From NCBI RefSeq assembly GCF_014196525.1, contig NZ_JACIDX010000001.1, positions 62,001 through 126,000 of the forward strand: a stretch of DNA of 64,000 nucleotides. The letters are read 5' to 3'. Positions 63,195 to 64,000 of the stretch are shown here, one piece after another (the stretch's first letter is position 1; each line of letters starts with the position of its first letter). Source of the stretch: Novosphingobium sediminicola. GTDB lineage: Bacteria > Pseudomonadota > Alphaproteobacteria > Sphingomonadales > Sphingomonadaceae. The notes beneath the pieces were generated by a model, which searched no databases, was not told the origin of the DNA, and saw nothing but the letters and a program-made list of their open reading frames with translations. A program made the translations under genes and the position numbers.

Positions 63195-63770
63195 ATGTTT
63201 ATCGAGACGGAAACCACGCCCAACCCCGCCACGCTCAAGTTCCTGCCCGGGCGGCAGGTGATGGTGGCCGGCACCCGCGAATTTGTCGATGAGGAGCAGG
63301 CCGAAGCCTCGCCTCTGGCCGCTGCGCTGTTCAGCCTTGGCGACGTTACGGGCGTGTTCTTCGGCCGCGACTTCATCTCGGTAACGGCCGGGCATGGCGC
63401 TGGGTGGAGCGATCTGAAGCCGCAGGTCGTGGCCATGCTGCTCGACCATTTCATTTCCGAAGCCCCCCTGTTTGCCGCCGGAACCGCTGCAGGCATCAGT
63501 GTCCCGGCCGAAGAAGACTTTCCCGGCGACCGCGAGGAGGATGCCGACATCATCGACCAGATCAAGGATCTGATCGAAACCCGCATCCGCCCTGCCGTGG
63601 CCAATGACGGCGGCGATGTGGCCTATCGCGGTTTCCGCGATGGCGTGGTGTTCCTGCAGATGCAGGGCGCCTGTTCGGGCTGCCCTTCGTCTTCTGCCAC
63701 GCTGAAGAACGGGATCGAGAGCCTGATCAAGTATTACGTGCCCGAGGTGACCGAGGTTCGCGCCGCGTGA
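63195..63770 (+). CDS. nfuA: NifU family iron-sulfur cluster carrier (NfuA-like)
   Basis: The 191-residue protein has an N-terminal Nfu_N domain (MFIETETTPNPATLKFLPGR) and a C-terminal NifU domain with GACSGCPSSS. The cysteines 160 and 163 carry a 4Fe-4S cluster for transfer to target enzymes. ATG at 63195. Its stop overlaps the tsaB start by four bases (GTGA), a common neighbourhood in Alphaproteobacteria. Confidence 0.95.
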   Translation: MFIETETTPNPATLKFLPGRQVMVAGTREFVDEEQAEASPLAAALFSLGDVTGVFFGRDFISVTAGHGAGWSDLKPQVVAMLLDHFISEAPLFAAGTAAGISVPAEEDFPGDREEDADIIDQIKDLIETRIRPAVANDGGDVAYRGFRDGVVFLQMQGACSGCPSSSATLKNGIESLIKYYVPEVTEVRAA

Positions 63771-64000
63771 GCTTGCCATTGTCGGAGCCTGATCCGCGCA
63801 GCGGGCGCTGGCTGGCAATTGAATGCACGACCGAGGCCTGTTCGGTGGCGCTGTTTCAGGATGGCGCGCTGGTGGCGGGCGAATACCGGCAATTGGGGCG
63901 CGGCCATGCCGAAGCGCTGGTGCCGATGATCGCGGCCCTGCCCGAACGCGGGCGGGCCGGGGCAGTTGCCGTGGGTCGCGGGCCGGGTAGCTTTACCGGG
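63767..64000 (+). CDS. tsaB: tRNA threonylcarbamoyladenosine biosynthesis protein TsaB (partial)
   Basis: TsaB supports TsaD in making t6A37 in tRNA. The first 78 codons are visible, starting with GTG. They include LAIECTTEACSVALFQDG and VAVGRGPGSFTG, typical of the TsaB ASKHA-fold N-terminus. The rest lies beyond the window. Confidence 0.92.
   Translation, partial: MSLPLSEPDPRSGRWLAIECTTEACSVALFQDGALVAGEYRQLGRGHAEALVPMIAALPERGRAGAVAVGRGPGSFTG

Overview
The window is dense, GC-rich bacterial chromosome. Its gene content fits an alphaproteobacterium of the order Sphingomonadales, most likely Novosphingobium or a close relative. The supporting features are a CP4-like class II EPSP synthase, an F0-only ATP synthase operon (atpI-B-E-F'-F, with no F1 genes beside it), a FYDLN-acid zinc-ribbon protein, a DUF4169 protein, a plant-type (class II) DAHP synthase, a ydbH-ynbE-ydbL operon and a TonB-dependent receptor. 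The genus is inferred from family resemblance, not from a search. I see no prophage, insertion sequence, CRISPR array or rRNA. The only RNA genes are two identical tandem tRNA-Ala(GGC) genes.

Layout. 1-5500 (minus strand): a translation and secretion block, ffh, rpsP, rimM, trmD and rplS (cut by the window edge). Two membrane-protein genes are inserted between rimM and trmD. The tRNA-Ala pair and the FYDLN gene lie upstream of ffh. 5700-10530: aroA, a CBU_0592-type membrane protein and cmk, joined by 4-nt overlaps; an alanine-rich lipoprotein; and rpsA with a long foldable leader and a strong terminator. 10850-19330: gloB, an orphan small protein, DUF4169, the F0 operon and the envelope-lipid transport operon ydbH-ynbE-ydbL. 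19400-29800 (plus strand): radC, purB, then lapA-pyrF-GNAT-trpF. A pair of paralogous outer-membrane barrel genes on the minus strand separates trpF from trpB. Then come trpB, a 50-codon reading frame, trpA, accD and folC. 30000-46930: an AmpG-like permease, a pseudouridine synthase with rsmD, an MHS-type transporter, a UvrD-type helicase, a flavin reductase, an orphan CheW, a CitE-like lyase, a GGDEF-EAL protein, a PerM/AI-2E-type permease, a TonB-dependent receptor and alr. 47050-53780: a tight three-gene cluster made of a transglutaminase-DUF2126 putative amidoligase, a circularly permuted ATP-grasp fused to an alpha-E domain, and a second transglutaminase. 53800-64000: a SulP transporter, a ParB-like protein, a quinone oxidoreductase, a LysE exporter, a small membrane protein, class II DAHP synthase, a large M16 peptidase, a NifU/NfuA-type protein and the start of tsaB.

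Most genes are housekeeping. They cover chorismate and tryptophan synthesis (DAHP synthase, aroA, trpF, trpB, trpA), nucleotide synthesis (purB, pyrF, cmk), translation and cell-envelope upkeep.

Two things stand out. The first is the DUF2126/ATP-grasp/alpha-E/transglutaminase cluster, whose family is predicted to ligate and cleave amide bonds but has no firmly known substrate. The second is a dispersed family of modular palindromic elements at about 10.6, 29.8, 33.5 and 57.1 kb. Three of the four copies fill the gap between convergent genes. Their hairpin stems change in compensating pairs, and two different terminal hairpins are joined to the same internal sequence.
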